Of a stretch of 64,000 nt of DNA, positions 32,271 through 41,431 are shown piece after piece (within the stretch, counting starts at the first letter, position 1; each line of letters starts with the position of its first letter). Location: contig JAZTWG010000031.1 of assembly GCA_045635745.1 (NCBI GenBank), forward strand, positions 51,048 to 115,047, in the 5' to 3' direction. The position numbers were made by a program, and so were the translations under genes. This DNA comes from SIG78 sp045635745 (GTDB lineage: Bacteria; Verrucomicrobiota; Lentisphaeria; Victivallales; Victivallaceae). The notes beneath the pieces were generated by a model. It was given only the letters and a program-made list of their open reading frames with translations. It made no database searches and was not told the DNA's origin.

Positions 32271-34526
32271 TCAGATCAGGGTCTGGGCATCCATATCCAG
32301 ATACAGATCCACGGATTTTTTCCACACTTCGTGCAGTACCAGATGCCGCAGCACCCGCCGCACCTGCGAGATCTTTTCGCCCCGGAATGTGGCAATATAG
32401 CGGTATTTGCCTTTGATCCGGGCCAAAGGTGCGGGGGCCGGTTCCACGGCTATCACACTTTCATCGCAGTAACTTTTGGCTTTGTTGAAAACAGCGGTTA
32501 TCACTTCCAGCGCATCGTTTTCGTTTTCGCTTCTGGCATAAAGCGCGATCAAATGCCCGAATGGCGGATACTGCAGAATTTGCCGCACTGCTGCATCGTA
32601 TTCGTAAAATGCCGGAAAATCCTGTGCCACCGCGTAGCGGATAACATCGTTGTACGGGCTGAAAGTCTGGATAATTACTTCGCCGTGTTTATCGCCTCTG
32701 CCGGCTCTGCCGTCAACCTGGGTGAGCAGTTGAAAAGTCCGCTCCGAAGCGCGTACATCGGGTATATTCAAACCCGAATCGGCATTGATTACTCCTACGA
32801 GCGTAACATTGGGAAAATCCAGTCCTTTGGCGATCATTTGTGTACCGATGAGTATATCGATTTCGCCGCGGCGGAATTTTTCCAGCGTTATTTCGTGGGC
32901 ATCGGCGCTGCGCATGGTATCTGAATCCATACGCTCGATTCGCGCGTAGGGGAAGATGCGCCGGGCGGCTTCTTCGATCCGTTCGGTGCCCACGCCGTGG
33001 AATTTCAACACCTCGGCGTTGCATTGGGGGCAATGCGCCGGCGCGGGGGCTATCCGGCCGCAAAGACCGCAAGTAAGCATCTGCCGGCTTTTGTGGTAAA
33101 TATATGCTTTGGAGCAATCCGGACACTCGGCGACCCAGGTGCAGTCTTCCTCGGGACAGGCAAGTTCGCGGGCGAATCCGCGCCGGTTCAGAAAGAGTAT
33201 GATTTGTTCTTTGTGGTGCAAGCGCTCATGGATGGCTGTTACCAGTTCCGGCGTGAAAAGCGAACTGTTTTTTTCGTGATTTTCTCTGGCGCGCGCTTGT
33301 GCCAGCGCCAGATCCACCACGCGTACTTCCGGCAGCGGGGAGTCTTCGGCTCTGGACTGTAAAGTCCAGAGTTTGTATTTGCCGTTCAGCGCATTGTAAT
33401 AAGTCTCCAGCGATGGCGTGGCGCTGCCCAGAATCACGGCGGCATTTTCAAGTCTGCCGCGCATAACGGCTACATCGCGCGCCGAATAGCGGGGCGCTTC
33501 GGATTGTTTGTAGCTGTTTTCGTGTTCTTCATCGACCACGATCAAGCCCAGATTTGCCAGCGGGGCAAAGAGCGCCGATCTGGCGCCGATGGCGATTTTG
33601 GCTTCCTGTTTATAGATTTTCTGCCACTCCTCCCGCCGCTCGGCATCGCTCAAACGGCTGTGCAGAACGGCCAGCGCATTGCCGAACCGGGCACGGAAAC
33701 GCCGGACGGTCTGCGGGGTAAGAGAGATTTCCGGCACCAGTACAATGGCGCTTTTGCCCTGTTCGAGAGCATGGGCAATGCTCTGCAAATAGACTTCGGT
33801 TTTGCCGGAGCCGGTTACGCCGAAAAGCAATCCGGTGCGTACTTTTTCTTCTTCATGGTCAAGCAGATAATAGATTCCTTCCAGCGCTTTGGCCTGCTCC
33901 GGGGTGGGAGTGCGGGGTTTGTCGGGCGCAACCTGGATTTGGAACCGCTGGCGGCGCGTGGCGGTGGGGTCAACCGATCCGATTTTTATAAGTTCTTCAT
34001 CTAAAAGCGCTTTGATAACGCTTGCTCCGGCGCCGCAAGACTGGGTTATCTCTTCAGCGGTCAGATTTTCTTCGCGTGTGAGCAGCTGCAGAACACTCAA
34101 ACGTTTGGCGGCGGATTTGCGGTTGTTGTGGGTGTGAAAAAACTCATCGACTCTGCTCTGTTCGCCCAGTACAAAACGTCTTTTTCCCCGGTTGGCCGTA
34201 CCCCGCCGGACCGCACCCGGCAGCAGGGCTTTGATGGTCTGTTCGTAACTGCAGCAGTAATAATCGGCCATCCAGCTGCCGAGTTCCAGCAGTTTGGCCG
34301 GCAGCTGCGGGGAGTTGCTTTTTATGGAAAGGATGGTTTTGAGCTCAAATTCGCTCTGGAAAGACTCCACATTTTTTACGCTCAAAATACAACCGGTGCG
34401 CGTGCTTTTGCCAAAAGGCACTTCCACACGCACACCGGCGCGTACCGCCGGAGCAAGTTCCGGCGGCACGATGTAATCGAACTTTCTATCCAGCGAAAGC
34501 TCAACAATGACTTGCGCTATGAGCAC
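32271..34526 (-). CDS. priA: Primosomal protein N' (replication restart helicase PriA)
   Basis: The 751-residue protein restarts stalled replication forks. It has the N-terminal 3'-DNA-binding domain (IAQVIVELSLDRKFDYIVP), Walker A GVTGSGKTEVYLQ (about residue 234) and Walker B DEEHENSYKQ (about 330). The zinc region has eight Cys between about 458 and 500 (CPEEDC, CPDC, CGLCG, CPQC). The helicase C-domain motifs are GTQMIAKGLDFPNV and DGRAGRGDKHGEV. Length is normal. It lies 9 bp downstream of the dehydrogenase gene on the same strand, so they probably share a transcript, although the two have no obvious functional link. Confidence 0.97.
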   Translation of the reverse strand: MLIAQVIVELSLDRKFDYIVPPELAPAVRAGVRVEVPFGKSTRTGCILSVKNVESFQSEFELKTILSIKSNSPQLPAKLLELGSWMADYYCCSYEQTIKALLPGAVRRGTANRGKRRFVLGEQSRVDEFFHTHNNRKSAAKRLSVLQLLTREENLTAEEITQSCGAGASVIKALLDEELIKIGSVDPTATRRQRFQIQVAPDKPRTPTPEQAKALEGIYYLLDHEEEKVRTGLLFGVTGSGKTEVYLQSIAHALEQGKSAIVLVPEISLTPQTVRRFRARFGNALAVLHSRLSDAERREEWQKIYKQEAKIAIGARSALFAPLANLGLIVVDEEHENSYKQSEAPRYSARDVAVMRGRLENAAVILGSATPSLETYYNALNGKYKLWTLQSRAEDSPLPEVRVVDLALAQARARENHEKNSSLFTPELVTAIHERLHHKEQIILFLNRRGFARELACPEEDCTWVAECPDCSKAYIYHKSRQMLTCGLCGRIAPAPAHCPQCNAEVLKFHGVGTERIEEAARRIFPYARIERMDSDTMRSADAHEITLEKFRRGEIDILIGTQMIAKGLDFPNVTLVGVINADSGLNIPDVRASERTFQLLTQVDGRAGRGDKHGEVIIQTFSPYNDVIRYAVAQDFPAFYEYDAAVRQILQYPPFGHLIALYARSENENDALEVITAVFNKAKSYCDESVIAVEPAPAPLARIKGKYRYIATFRGEKISQVRRVLRHLVLHEVWKKSVDLYLDMDAQTLI

Positions 34527-34535
34527 TTATACTCT

Positions 34536-35549
34536 TCAGCAATCTTCCACGGCAGGCGGAGTGCGGAATTTAAAGCCATAGCGTTCGTTGTAGTCGCGCA
34601 CCTCTTTTTCGATGGCGGTGGCCAGTTTGAGCGCCTTGAGACCGGCTTCGCCGGAGACTTTGGCCTGCACTACGCTGCCGGCGGCTTGGGAGGCTTTTAC
34701 TGCTGCAATGAAATCTTCCAATTCAGCGGCCAGCGCATTCTTTTCGTTGAGTGCAATATCTTTGCGCGCCAGACCGATTCGGTTGCGTTTGAGCACCACG
34801 CCGGAGTGCTTGCCGTAGTCCATGGAAAGGTAGCAGTCTTCCTGAAAAACGCGGAAACGGCGCATGGGTTCCTGACTTACGCGGCTGGCGGTCATATTGG
34901 CCACCGAACCATTCTGGAACTTGATACGCACGCTTACGATATCTTCGGTATTGCCCATGACCGGAATACCTACGGCATCGAAGTGCTCAACTTCGCTGTC
35001 GACCATGGTCAGCACCAGGTCGATATCGTGGATCATCAGATCCAGCACCACGCTCACTTCGGTACCGCGGCGGTAGCTGCCGGGGCGCGGCGGCGGATAG
35101 TTGGCCAGGCGGTGAGCTTCGATAAACCGGGTGTTGGCTTTGTATTTTTCCAGAAAATCCATTGCCGGGTTGAAGCGTTCCACATGGCCGACGGCCAGCA
35201 CCACGTTGTTTTCGCGGGCGGCTTTGACCATGGCTTCGGCTTCTTCGACCGTAGCAGCGATGGGTTTTTCGACCAGCACATGCTTTTTCATTTCCAGAAG
35301 CGGAATGGTCATGGCATGGTGGAAAGTTGCCGGTACCGCCACGGAAAGAGCATCGCACTCGGCGGCAAGTTTCTGCCAGGTATCGTAAACTTTGAGTCCG
35401 AATTCTTCGCCCACAGCTCTGGCGGTGGCGGCGGGGGTATCAAAAACCCCGACCACTTCGGCATTTTCACTCAGGTTGTAAAGACGGGCGTGATGTCTGC
35501 CCAATGCTCCGACGCCGATGACGCCGACTTTAAGTTTGTCGTTGGCCAT
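34536..35549 (-). CDS. Gfo/Idh/MocA-family oxidoreductase, possibly UDP-GlcNAc 3-dehydrogenase (GnnA-like)
   Basis: The 337-residue protein has a Rossmann N-domain (VGVIGVGALGRHHARLY), the family motif VLVEKPIA and the C-domain catalytic region around LMIHDIDLVL (Asp and His). The stretch VGHVERFNPAMDF is typical of the subgroup often encoded beside lpx genes. It is divergent from pyrH-lpxA with a shared 149-bp promoter region. In Acidithiobacillus and Leptospira, GnnA oxidises the 3-OH of UDP-GlcNAc so that GnnB can aminate it and LpxA can add an amide-linked acyl chain. Assigning that role here is inference: no gnnB-like aminotransferase is in the window. A generic sugar dehydrogenase is the alternative. 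Confidence 0.8.
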   Translation of the reverse strand: MANDKLKVGVIGVGALGRHHARLYNLSENAEVVGVFDTPAATARAVGEEFGLKVYDTWQKLAAECDALSVAVPATFHHAMTIPLLEMKKHVLVEKPIAATVEEAEAMVKAARENNVVLAVGHVERFNPAMDFLEKYKANTRFIEAHRLANYPPPRPGSYRRGTEVSVVLDLMIHDIDLVLTMVDSEVEHFDAVGIPVMGNTEDIVSVRIKFQNGSVANMTASRVSQEPMRRFRVFQEDCYLSMDYGKHSGVVLKRNRIGLARKDIALNEKNALAAELEDFIAAVKASQAAGSVVQAKVSGEAGLKALKLATAIEKEVRDYNERYGFKFRTPPAVEDC

Positions 35550-35585
35550 AAAAAAACCTCATTTATTGTAGAAATCGTCAATGAT

Positions 35586-35614
35586 TTTATAATAATATAA
35601 TCACTATTTGCCAA
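35586..35614 (-). promoter_or_regulatory. Predicted promoter of the Gfo/Idh/MocA gene
   Basis: On the minus strand TTGGCA (complement of 35609-35614) and TATAAA (complement of 35586-35591) are 17 bp apart, 37 bp before the start codon at 35549. Confidence 0.5.
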
Positions 35615-35631
35615 AACTCAAGGATTTTTCT

Positions 35632-35660
35632 TTGCAAGAACGGCATTTCAGGATTATATT
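35632..35660 (+). promoter_or_regulatory. Predicted promoter of pyrH-lpxA
   Basis: TTGCAA (35632-35637) and TATATT (35655-35660) are 17 bp apart. Transcription would begin near 35667, after the first in-frame ATG of pyrH (35663), which supports the ATG at 35699 as the start. Confidence 0.5.
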
Positions 35661-35698
35661 TTATGACAAACATAAAATTCTCAACGAAAGGCGTTATC

Positions 35699-36418
35699 AT
35701 GTCCGGCAATTTTGTCTACAACCGCGTATTGCTCAAATTGAGCGGCGAAACTCTCAAAGGTCAATTCGATCACGGCTACGATTCCGAAGCTGTGCGTAAT
35801 GTGGTCAACCGCATCAAACCGCTGGTGGATCAGGGTTTGGAAGTGGCGATCGTGGTTGGTGCCGGCAATATCTGGCGCGGTGTTATGGGGGCCAATACCG
35901 GTATGGATCCGGTTTCCTGCGACTATATGGGCATGCTGGCAACCATGATGAATGCGCTTTGCCTTAAAGAGTTCTGCAACAACAACGGCCTGACCGCGGT
36001 GGTCTACGGTTCGATGGCATGGGGGACGGCGGTTCCGCAGTTTGACCGCGCCCAGGCAATGCGCGATCTGGAAGCGGGCAAAATAGTGATCTTTGCCGGC
36101 GGTACGGGCAGTCCTTTCTTTACAACTGATACCACCGCCGCTTTGCGCGCGCTGGAAACCCAGTGCGATGCGGTGCTCAAAGCCACCAAGGTCGATGGTA
36201 TTTACACCGCCGACCCCTTCAAAGACCCCAATGCGGTGCGCTACAAGGTTTTGAGCTACGAAGAAGCCTTGAGCAAACAGCTCAAAGTCATGGATGCCGC
36301 GGCGTTCAGTCTGTGCCGCGAACACGATCTGCCGATTGTGGTGTTCAACTTCTTTGAAACCGGCAGTCTGGAACGTGTGCTTATGGGCGACACTGCAGCC
36401 GGAACGGTGGTGAAATAA
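35699..36418 (+). CDS. pyrH: Uridylate kinase
   Basis: The 239-residue amino-acid-kinase-fold protein phosphorylates UMP to UDP. Signatures are RVLLKLSGETLKG, VVGAGNIWRG, DYMGMLATMMNAL, the GGTGSPFFTTDTTAALRALE nucleotide/UMP region and ATKVDGIYTADP. I prefer ATG 35699 (AAAGG upstream) over 35663 because the predicted transcription start falls between them. It overlaps lpxA by one base (TAATG), so the two are coupled. pyrH more often lies with tsf and frr; here it supplies an operon with lipid A synthesis, both starting from uridine nucleotides. Confidence 0.97.
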   Translation: MSGNFVYNRVLLKLSGETLKGQFDHGYDSEAVRNVVNRIKPLVDQGLEVAIVVGAGNIWRGVMGANTGMDPVSCDYMGMLATMMNALCLKEFCNNNGLTAVVYGSMAWGTAVPQFDRAQAMRDLEAGKIVIFAGGTGSPFFTTDTTAALRALETQCDAVLKATKVDGIYTADPFKDPNAVRYKVLSYEEALSKQLKVMDAAAFSLCREHDLPIVVFNFFETGSLERVLMGDTAAGTVVK

Positions 36419-37224
36419 TGGCGATACACCCGACAGCAGCCATTGCGCCGGGAGCAAAAATCGGCAAAAATGTGGAGATCGGTCCCTACGCGGTGGTGGA
36501 AGATAATTGCGTTATCGGCGATAACTGCTGGATCGATGCCCACGCCAAAGTCTGCGAATATACCACCGTGGGCGAAGGTACCCGCATCTATTTCGGCGCA
36601 CTGGTCGGTACCGAGCCGCAGGATCACCGCTTCAAGCCGGGATTGCGGAGCTTTACGGAAATCGGTAAAAATGCAGTTATCCGCGAATATGTAACGATCC
36701 ACCGTTCGCCGTTTGAAGACAAATACACCCGGGTGGGCGATGGCACACTTTTGATGGCTTTTGTGCATATCGGACACGATGCCCAGGTGGGCAATTATGT
36801 GACGATTGCCAACCAGACGGCGGTGGCAGGACATGTGATCATCGAGGACCGTGCGGTGTTGAGTGCCTATGTATTGATCCACCAGTTCTGCCGGATCGGC
36901 AAACTTGCCATGATCGGCGGCCGGACGATTCTGCCGCAGGATGTGCCGCCGTATTGTATGCTGGCCGAAAACTGCCGGGTCTGCGGCCCCAACGTTATCG
37001 GTATGCGCCGTGCGGGGATGGATTCGGATGCCCGGCTGGCGATCCGCAAGGCGATCAAAACCTATTTTTTCAAAGATCTGAACGGCAGCAACGCGCTCGC
37101 CGGGATCGAAAGTGAACCCATGACGCCGGAAGTGAAGCACTTTGTGGATTTCATCCGCTCAAGCGAGCGCGGAATAATGGCCGGCGAAAGCGAACTTGCC
37201 GGGTTCATGTTTGACGAAGAGTGA
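36418..37224 (+). CDS. lpxA: UDP-GlcNAc acyltransferase LpxA
   Basis: The 268-residue left-handed beta-helix protein performs the first step of lipid A synthesis, acylating the 3-position of UDP-GlcNAc or its 3-amino analogue. Hexapeptide repeats run from IHPTAAIAPGAKIGKNVEIG through the catalytic His region FVHIGHDAQVGN (His about residue 120). They are followed by GHVIIEDRAVLSAYVLIHQF and the C-terminal helical part starting at MRRAGM. It differs from LpxD by lacking an N-terminal domain. This single gene indicates an outer membrane with lipopolysaccharide. Whether it prefers O- or N-acylation cannot be read directly; the GnnA-like gene next door suggests the latter. Confidence 0.96.
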   Translation: MAIHPTAAIAPGAKIGKNVEIGPYAVVEDNCVIGDNCWIDAHAKVCEYTTVGEGTRIYFGALVGTEPQDHRFKPGLRSFTEIGKNAVIREYVTIHRSPFEDKYTRVGDGTLLMAFVHIGHDAQVGNYVTIANQTAVAGHVIIEDRAVLSAYVLIHQFCRIGKLAMIGGRTILPQDVPPYCMLAENCRVCGPNVIGMRRAGMDSDARLAIRKAIKTYFFKDLNGSNALAGIESEPMTPEVKHFVDFIRSSERGIMAGESELAGFMFDEE

Positions 37225-37261
37225 AAATAATAAATTTTTAACCATATAGAGGAAGAGAAAA

Positions 37262-37882
37262 ATGAGTAATTTTGCAAGCGACATGGAAAAATTTGCCTAT
37301 GCAGTTGGTATCAACATGGGCGAATACGTTGAACAAATGGCAGTGAAAATGGATGGCAAACTCGTTGCCGCCGGTCTGGCCGATTATCTGGCCGGCGAAA
37401 GCAAACTTTCGCCCGAAGAATACGCTCAGGCAATGCAGAAACTGCAGGAACTTATGCGCGCCGCCGGTGAAAAAGAAATCGAAGCAGTCAGCGCCGCCAA
37501 CCGCGAAGCCGAAGCCAAATTCATGGCCGAAAACGCCAAAGCTGAAGGCGTGAAAGTCACCGCCAGCGGTCTGCAGTACAAAGTTATCGAAGAAGGCAAC
37601 GGCCCCAAACCTGCTATGAACAGCAAAGTGCGCGTGCATTACGAAGGCAAACTGCTCAACGGTGAAGTTTTCGACAGCTCCATTCAGCGCGGCGAACCGC
37701 TCGAATTCATGCTGACCCAGGTGATCGCCGGCTGGACCGAAGGTCTGCAGCTTATGAGCGTCGGCAGCAAATACCGTTTGTTCATTCCCGCCAAGCTCGG
37801 CTACGGCAGCCGCGGCGCCGGTCAGGCGATCCCGCCGGAAGCCGCTCTGATCTTCGACGTGGAACTGATTGCTATCGTCTGA
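37262..37882 (+). CDS. FKBP-type peptidyl-prolyl isomerase (FklB/Mip-like, cytoplasmic)
   Basis: The 206-residue protein has an N-terminal helical dimerisation domain (FAYAVGINMGEYVEQM, then a charged helix to about residue 95). A C-terminal FKBP domain follows (GLQYKVIEEGNGPKP, VRVHYEGKLLNGEVFDSS, IAGWTEGLQLMSVGSKYRLFIP, LGYGSRGAGQAIPP). It has no signal peptide, so it resembles the cytoplasmic FklB rather than secreted Mip/FkpA. It assists folding by proline isomerisation. GAGG stands about 9 bp upstream. It follows lpxA by 37 bp and ends before a strong terminator at 37910, so it may be the last gene of pyrH-lpxA-FKBP. Confidence 0.93.
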   Translation: MSNFASDMEKFAYAVGINMGEYVEQMAVKMDGKLVAAGLADYLAGESKLSPEEYAQAMQKLQELMRAAGEKEIEAVSAANREAEAKFMAENAKAEGVKVTASGLQYKVIEEGNGPKPAMNSKVRVHYEGKLLNGEVFDSSIQRGEPLEFMLTQVIAGWTEGLQLMSVGSKYRLFIPAKLGYGSRGAGQAIPPEAALIFDVELIAIV

Positions 37883-37909
37883 AGTCAGGCACTGACTGGA
37901 AACTTTTGC

Positions 37910-37955
37910 CGGAATTGCTTTTATCTGAAAAATAAGAGCAATTCCGATTTTTTTT
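37910..37955 (+). terminator. Rho-independent terminator after the FKBP gene
   Basis: The stem CGGAATTGCT (37910-37919) pairs with AGCAATTCCG (37937-37946) and extends about five more pairs inward, followed by eight T. A second hairpin (9-bp arms 37963-37971 and 37982-37990) follows but has only a short T run. Confidence 0.85.
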
Positions 37956-38066
37956 ATAAACCGGTTTGAGCCGTTGCAACAGCTCAAACCTTTTGCCGTA
38001 ATGCCGGACAATAACGGCTTGCAGTTTGAAAAGTATTGACTTGGCAGTAAAAAAGTTTTCTTGCAG

Positions 38067-38095
38067 TTGGCAAAAATCCGGCTTTGTGGTATATT
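38067..38095 (+). promoter_or_regulatory. Predicted promoter of gatB
   Basis: TTGGCA (38067-38072) and TATATT (38090-38095) are 17 bp apart, with the gatB ATG at 38139. Confidence 0.55.
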
Positions 38096-38138
38096 ACTTG
38101 CAAGTATATACTGTTTTTTAAATTAAAAGGATTTTCTT

Positions 38139-39587
38139 ATGGCCAATTATGAAGCTGTTATCGGTCTGGAAGTGCATTGTCAGGTGCGTACTGCCAGCAA
38201 GATGTTCTGTTCCTGCGCCAATACTTTCGGCGCTGAACCCAATACCCATACCTGTCCGGTCTGCATGGGTTATCCCGGCACTCTGCCGGTGCCCAATAAG
38301 GAAGCCATCCGCAAGGCGGTGATCGCCGGTTTGCTGACCGGATGCGAGATCGCCCGATTCAGTAAATTCGACCGCAAAAGCTATTTTTACCCGGATTTGC
38401 CCAAAAACTACCAGATCAGCCAGTACGATATGCCTTTCTGTACTGCCGGATGCATCAATGTCGGCGGCGAAGGTGTCAAGGGTTTTTCGGGCGATGAGCT
38501 GCCGGCCAAACGCATCGGCATTACGCGAATACATCTGGAAGAGGACCCCGCCAAACTCAGCCACTATCAGGGCGCGAGCGGTGCGGACTACAACCGCGCC
38601 GGGGTGCCGCTTATTGAAATCGTTTCCGAGCCGGATATGCGTACCGCCGATGAAGCATACGCATATTTGACCACCTTGAAAGAGATCATGCAATACGGCA
38701 ACATCAGCGATTGCGATATGGAAAAAGGTCAGATGCGCTGCGACGTGAATATTTCGCTGCGTAAAAGCTCCAGCGATCCCTTCGGCACCAAGATTGAGCT
38801 GAAAAATCTCAACAGTTTCCGGGCCGTCCATCGCGCCATTGAGTACGAAATGTGGCGTCAGGCACAGGAATTGGATGCCGGGCATACTCTGCGGCAGGAA
38901 ACGCGCGGCTGGAACGACGATGCCGGCGAAAGCTACCTCATGCGCACCAAAGAACAGGCGCACGACTACCGTTATTTCCCCGATCCGGACCTGCTGCCGG
39001 TAACTTTTACCGAAGAAGAAATTGCAGAATTCAAAGCCAATCTGCCCGAATTGCCGGCGGCTATGCGTGCCCGGCTGGTGGCCGGCGGCCTCACTGAATA
39101 CGATGCCGGTGTGATAACTGCCGACCGCCATCTGGCAGTTTATTTTGACGAAGCGGCAAAGTCGGTGAAAAATCCCAAGATCCTTGCCAACTGGATCATT
39201 TCCGAACTGCTGCGTGAGCTTTCGGCCGCCAGCATGGATATAAGTGTTTCTCCGATCACTCCGGCCAACATGGCCGAGCTGGTCAATGCGGTCGATGGCG
39301 GCACTATTTCCGGCAAGATCGGCAAAGATGTGATTGCGGAAATGTTCACCAGCGGCAAGGGTGCCAACGAAATAATCAAAGAAAAGGGTTTGGCACAGGT
39401 GAGTGATGCCGGTGCGGTGGAAGCTTTTGTGGAGCAGGCGATCGCCGCCAATCCCGCGCAGGTCGAACAGTACAAGGCGGGCAATCCCAAAGTGCTGCAG
39501 TTCCTGGTGGGTCAGGTCATGAAATTTTCCAAGGGCAAGGCCAACCCCAAACTGGTCAGCGATATATTGGCTGAAAAACTCAAATAA
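38139..39587 (+). CDS. gatB: Asp-tRNA(Asn)/Glu-tRNA(Gln) amidotransferase subunit B
   Basis: The 482-residue protein is the kinase/tRNA-binding subunit of GatCAB, which converts misacylated Glu-tRNA(Gln) or Asp-tRNA(Asn) to the correct form. It has the N-terminal signature YEAVIGLEVHCQV, the zinc cysteines CSCANTF and CPVCMGYPG, and the signature YFYPDLPKNYQISQYD. The C-terminal Yqey/tail region is about residues 330-482. gatA and gatC are not in the window, so the subunits are scattered. Its presence suggests the organism lacks GlnRS and/or AsnRS. The HMT/MTHFR gene follows after 14 bp and may share its transcript. Confidence 0.97.
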   Translation: MANYEAVIGLEVHCQVRTASKMFCSCANTFGAEPNTHTCPVCMGYPGTLPVPNKEAIRKAVIAGLLTGCEIARFSKFDRKSYFYPDLPKNYQISQYDMPFCTAGCINVGGEGVKGFSGDELPAKRIGITRIHLEEDPAKLSHYQGASGADYNRAGVPLIEIVSEPDMRTADEAYAYLTTLKEIMQYGNISDCDMEKGQMRCDVNISLRKSSSDPFGTKIELKNLNSFRAVHRAIEYEMWRQAQELDAGHTLRQETRGWNDDAGESYLMRTKEQAHDYRYFPDPDLLPVTFTEEEIAEFKANLPELPAAMRARLVAGGLTEYDAGVITADRHLAVYFDEAAKSVKNPKILANWIISELLRELSAASMDISVSPITPANMAELVNAVDGGTISGKIGKDVIAEMFTSGKGANEIIKEKGLAQVSDAGAVEAFVEQAIAANPAQVEQYKAGNPKVLQFLVGQVMKFSKGKANPKLVSDILAEKLK

Positions 39588-39601
39588 ACGGAAAAACTGC
39601 A

Positions 39602-41431
39602 ATGAGTACGGATCTCTTGAGTGCAAGGCTGGAAAAAAATCTGCTGATCTTTGATGGCGCCATGGGTACTGAGTTGTACCGCAAAAACTTTTTTGTCAAT
39701 GTATGTTTTGAAAATCTGGTAATAAGTTCTGCCGATACCGTACAGAGCATCCACCAAAGCTACATCGACAGCGGCTGCGATGTGCTTACGACCAATACTT
39801 TCAGCGCTAACGCCAACAAACTCTCCCGGTTCGGTCTGGCCGATAAACTGCAGGAGATTTGCGAAAGTGCGGTCAAACTGGCCCGGAAATGCGCCCACAG
39901 CGATACCCTCATTGCCGGTTCGGTCGGCCCCGCCGGCGAATTGACCGAAGCGTACAAAAATTGCAGCCGCAGCGAACTCATTGCCGCACCGGCCAGATTT
40001 ATTGCTCATGCCGGAGCGGACTTCATCATCTTTGAGTCGCTGGAAAATACCGACGATGTAAAAGCCGTGGCCAAACTCTCAAGCGAGCTTGAAATACCCT
40101 ATATAGCCAGTTTTGCGCTCGATGAAAACGCTTGCGGCGTAAACAGCAAAATACCTTTTGCCGAGCTTTTGAGTGCCTTGCTCGATACAGTCAATCCCCC
40201 CGCAGCATTGGGGTTGAATTGCGGCAACGGGCCGGAATCCACGCTCAAATGTTTTGAAAAAGTGCGCAACACCAGCACGCTGCCGTGGGTGATCCAGCCC
40301 AATGCCGGCGAGCCGCGCAAGATCGACAACCGCACCATGTATATGAACAGTCCCGAATACTTCACGACCTACGCTATGCGTTTTGCCAATCTCGGCGCCA
40401 GGGGTATCGGCGGCTGCTGCGGCATCGGACCGGCAGAAATTAAAGAGATGGCCCGTTCGGTGCGTCCCTTAGCCAGAGGCAATGCGGCCAGCGCCAAGCC
40501 GGTCATTGAAATAGCTTCCGGAGTGGAACCTATGCCGGAGATTCCGCTGGCAGAACGTTCGCGGCTGGGGCGGAAACTTGCCAATAAAGAGTGGATAACC
40601 TGCGTGGAAGTAACTCCGCCGTGCGGATTTGACCTCTCCGGAGTTATTGAAAAGGCCCGGATCTGTGCCGCTGCCGGGGTGGATGTAATAAATCTGCCCG
40701 ATGGCCCCCGCGCCAGCAGCCGCATCTCCAGCATGATAACTGCTTTGGAGATCCAGCGCAATGTTGATATCGAAGCAACGTTGCACGTTTGCGCCCGCGA
40801 CCGCAGTCTGATCGGCTTGCAGAGCGAACTTTTAGGGTGCGCCTGCGAGAAAGTCCGCAATCTGCTCTTCATTACCGGCGACCCGCCCAAACTGGGTAAT
40901 TTCCCCGCCAGCAGTGGCGTTTTTGATGTGGATGCTGTGGGTATGACTGAAATGCAGAAAAAACTCAATATGGGTATCGATCTGGGCGGCGGATCGCTGA
41001 AAATGCAGACTTCAGCGGTGATCGGGGTTGGTCTTGACCCCAACGCCATAGATCAGGAACGCGAATACCGCAGAATTTGTCAGAAAGCCGAAGCGGGGGC
41101 GGATTTTATTGTGACTCAGCCGGTTTTCGATCCGGAAAAACTTTTGAATTTTCTCAAGCGCATAGAGCATTTGCATCTGCCGGCGATCGCAGGAGTCTGG
41201 CCGCTGGCAAGTTTGCGCAACGCTGAATTCATGCGTACCGAAGTACCGGGTGTGGTGGTGCCCGAAAGCATCATGCGCCGCATGGGTTCCCGCATAGATA
41301 AAGATGAGCAGAAAGCTGAAGGTATTGCCATTGCCCGCGAGTGTGTGGAAGCTATCCGTCACGCCGTGGCCGGGGTGCAGGTAAGTGCGCCGTTCGGCAA
41401 TGTGAATACTGCGCTGGCAGTGCTGAAGTAA
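39602..41431 (+). CDS. Bifunctional homocysteine S-methyltransferase/5,10-methylenetetrahydrofolate reductase
   Basis: The 609-residue fusion has an N-terminal homocysteine methyltransferase (residues about 1-300) and a C-terminal MetF-type reductase (about 325-609). The first has IFDGAMGTELYRK and the zinc cysteines in GLNCGNG (about 205) and GGCCGIGP (about 270). The second has CVEVTPPCG, LHVCARDRS, LLFITGDPP and FIVTQPVFD. It resembles Bacillus YitJ. The pair would make methyl-THF and could methylate homocysteine. With metK and the adenosine kinase-like gene it forms the methyl cycle. Its stop codon directly abuts the dxs stop on the other strand, with no room for a conventional terminator. 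Confidence 0.93.
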   Translation: MSTDLLSARLEKNLLIFDGAMGTELYRKNFFVNVCFENLVISSADTVQSIHQSYIDSGCDVLTTNTFSANANKLSRFGLADKLQEICESAVKLARKCAHSDTLIAGSVGPAGELTEAYKNCSRSELIAAPARFIAHAGADFIIFESLENTDDVKAVAKLSSELEIPYIASFALDENACGVNSKIPFAELLSALLDTVNPPAALGLNCGNGPESTLKCFEKVRNTSTLPWVIQPNAGEPRKIDNRTMYMNSPEYFTTYAMRFANLGARGIGGCCGIGPAEIKEMARSVRPLARGNAASAKPVIEIASGVEPMPEIPLAERSRLGRKLANKEWITCVEVTPPCGFDLSGVIEKARICAAAGVDVINLPDGPRASSRISSMITALEIQRNVDIEATLHVCARDRSLIGLQSELLGCACEKVRNLLFITGDPPKLGNFPASSGVFDVDAVGMTEMQKKLNMGIDLGGGSLKMQTSAVIGVGLDPNAIDQEREYRRICQKAEAGADFIVTQPVFDPEKLLNFLKRIEHLHLPAIAGVWPLASLRNAEFMRTEVPGVVVPESIMRRMGSRIDKDEQKAEGIAIARECVEAIRHAVAGVQVSAPFGNVNTALAVLK

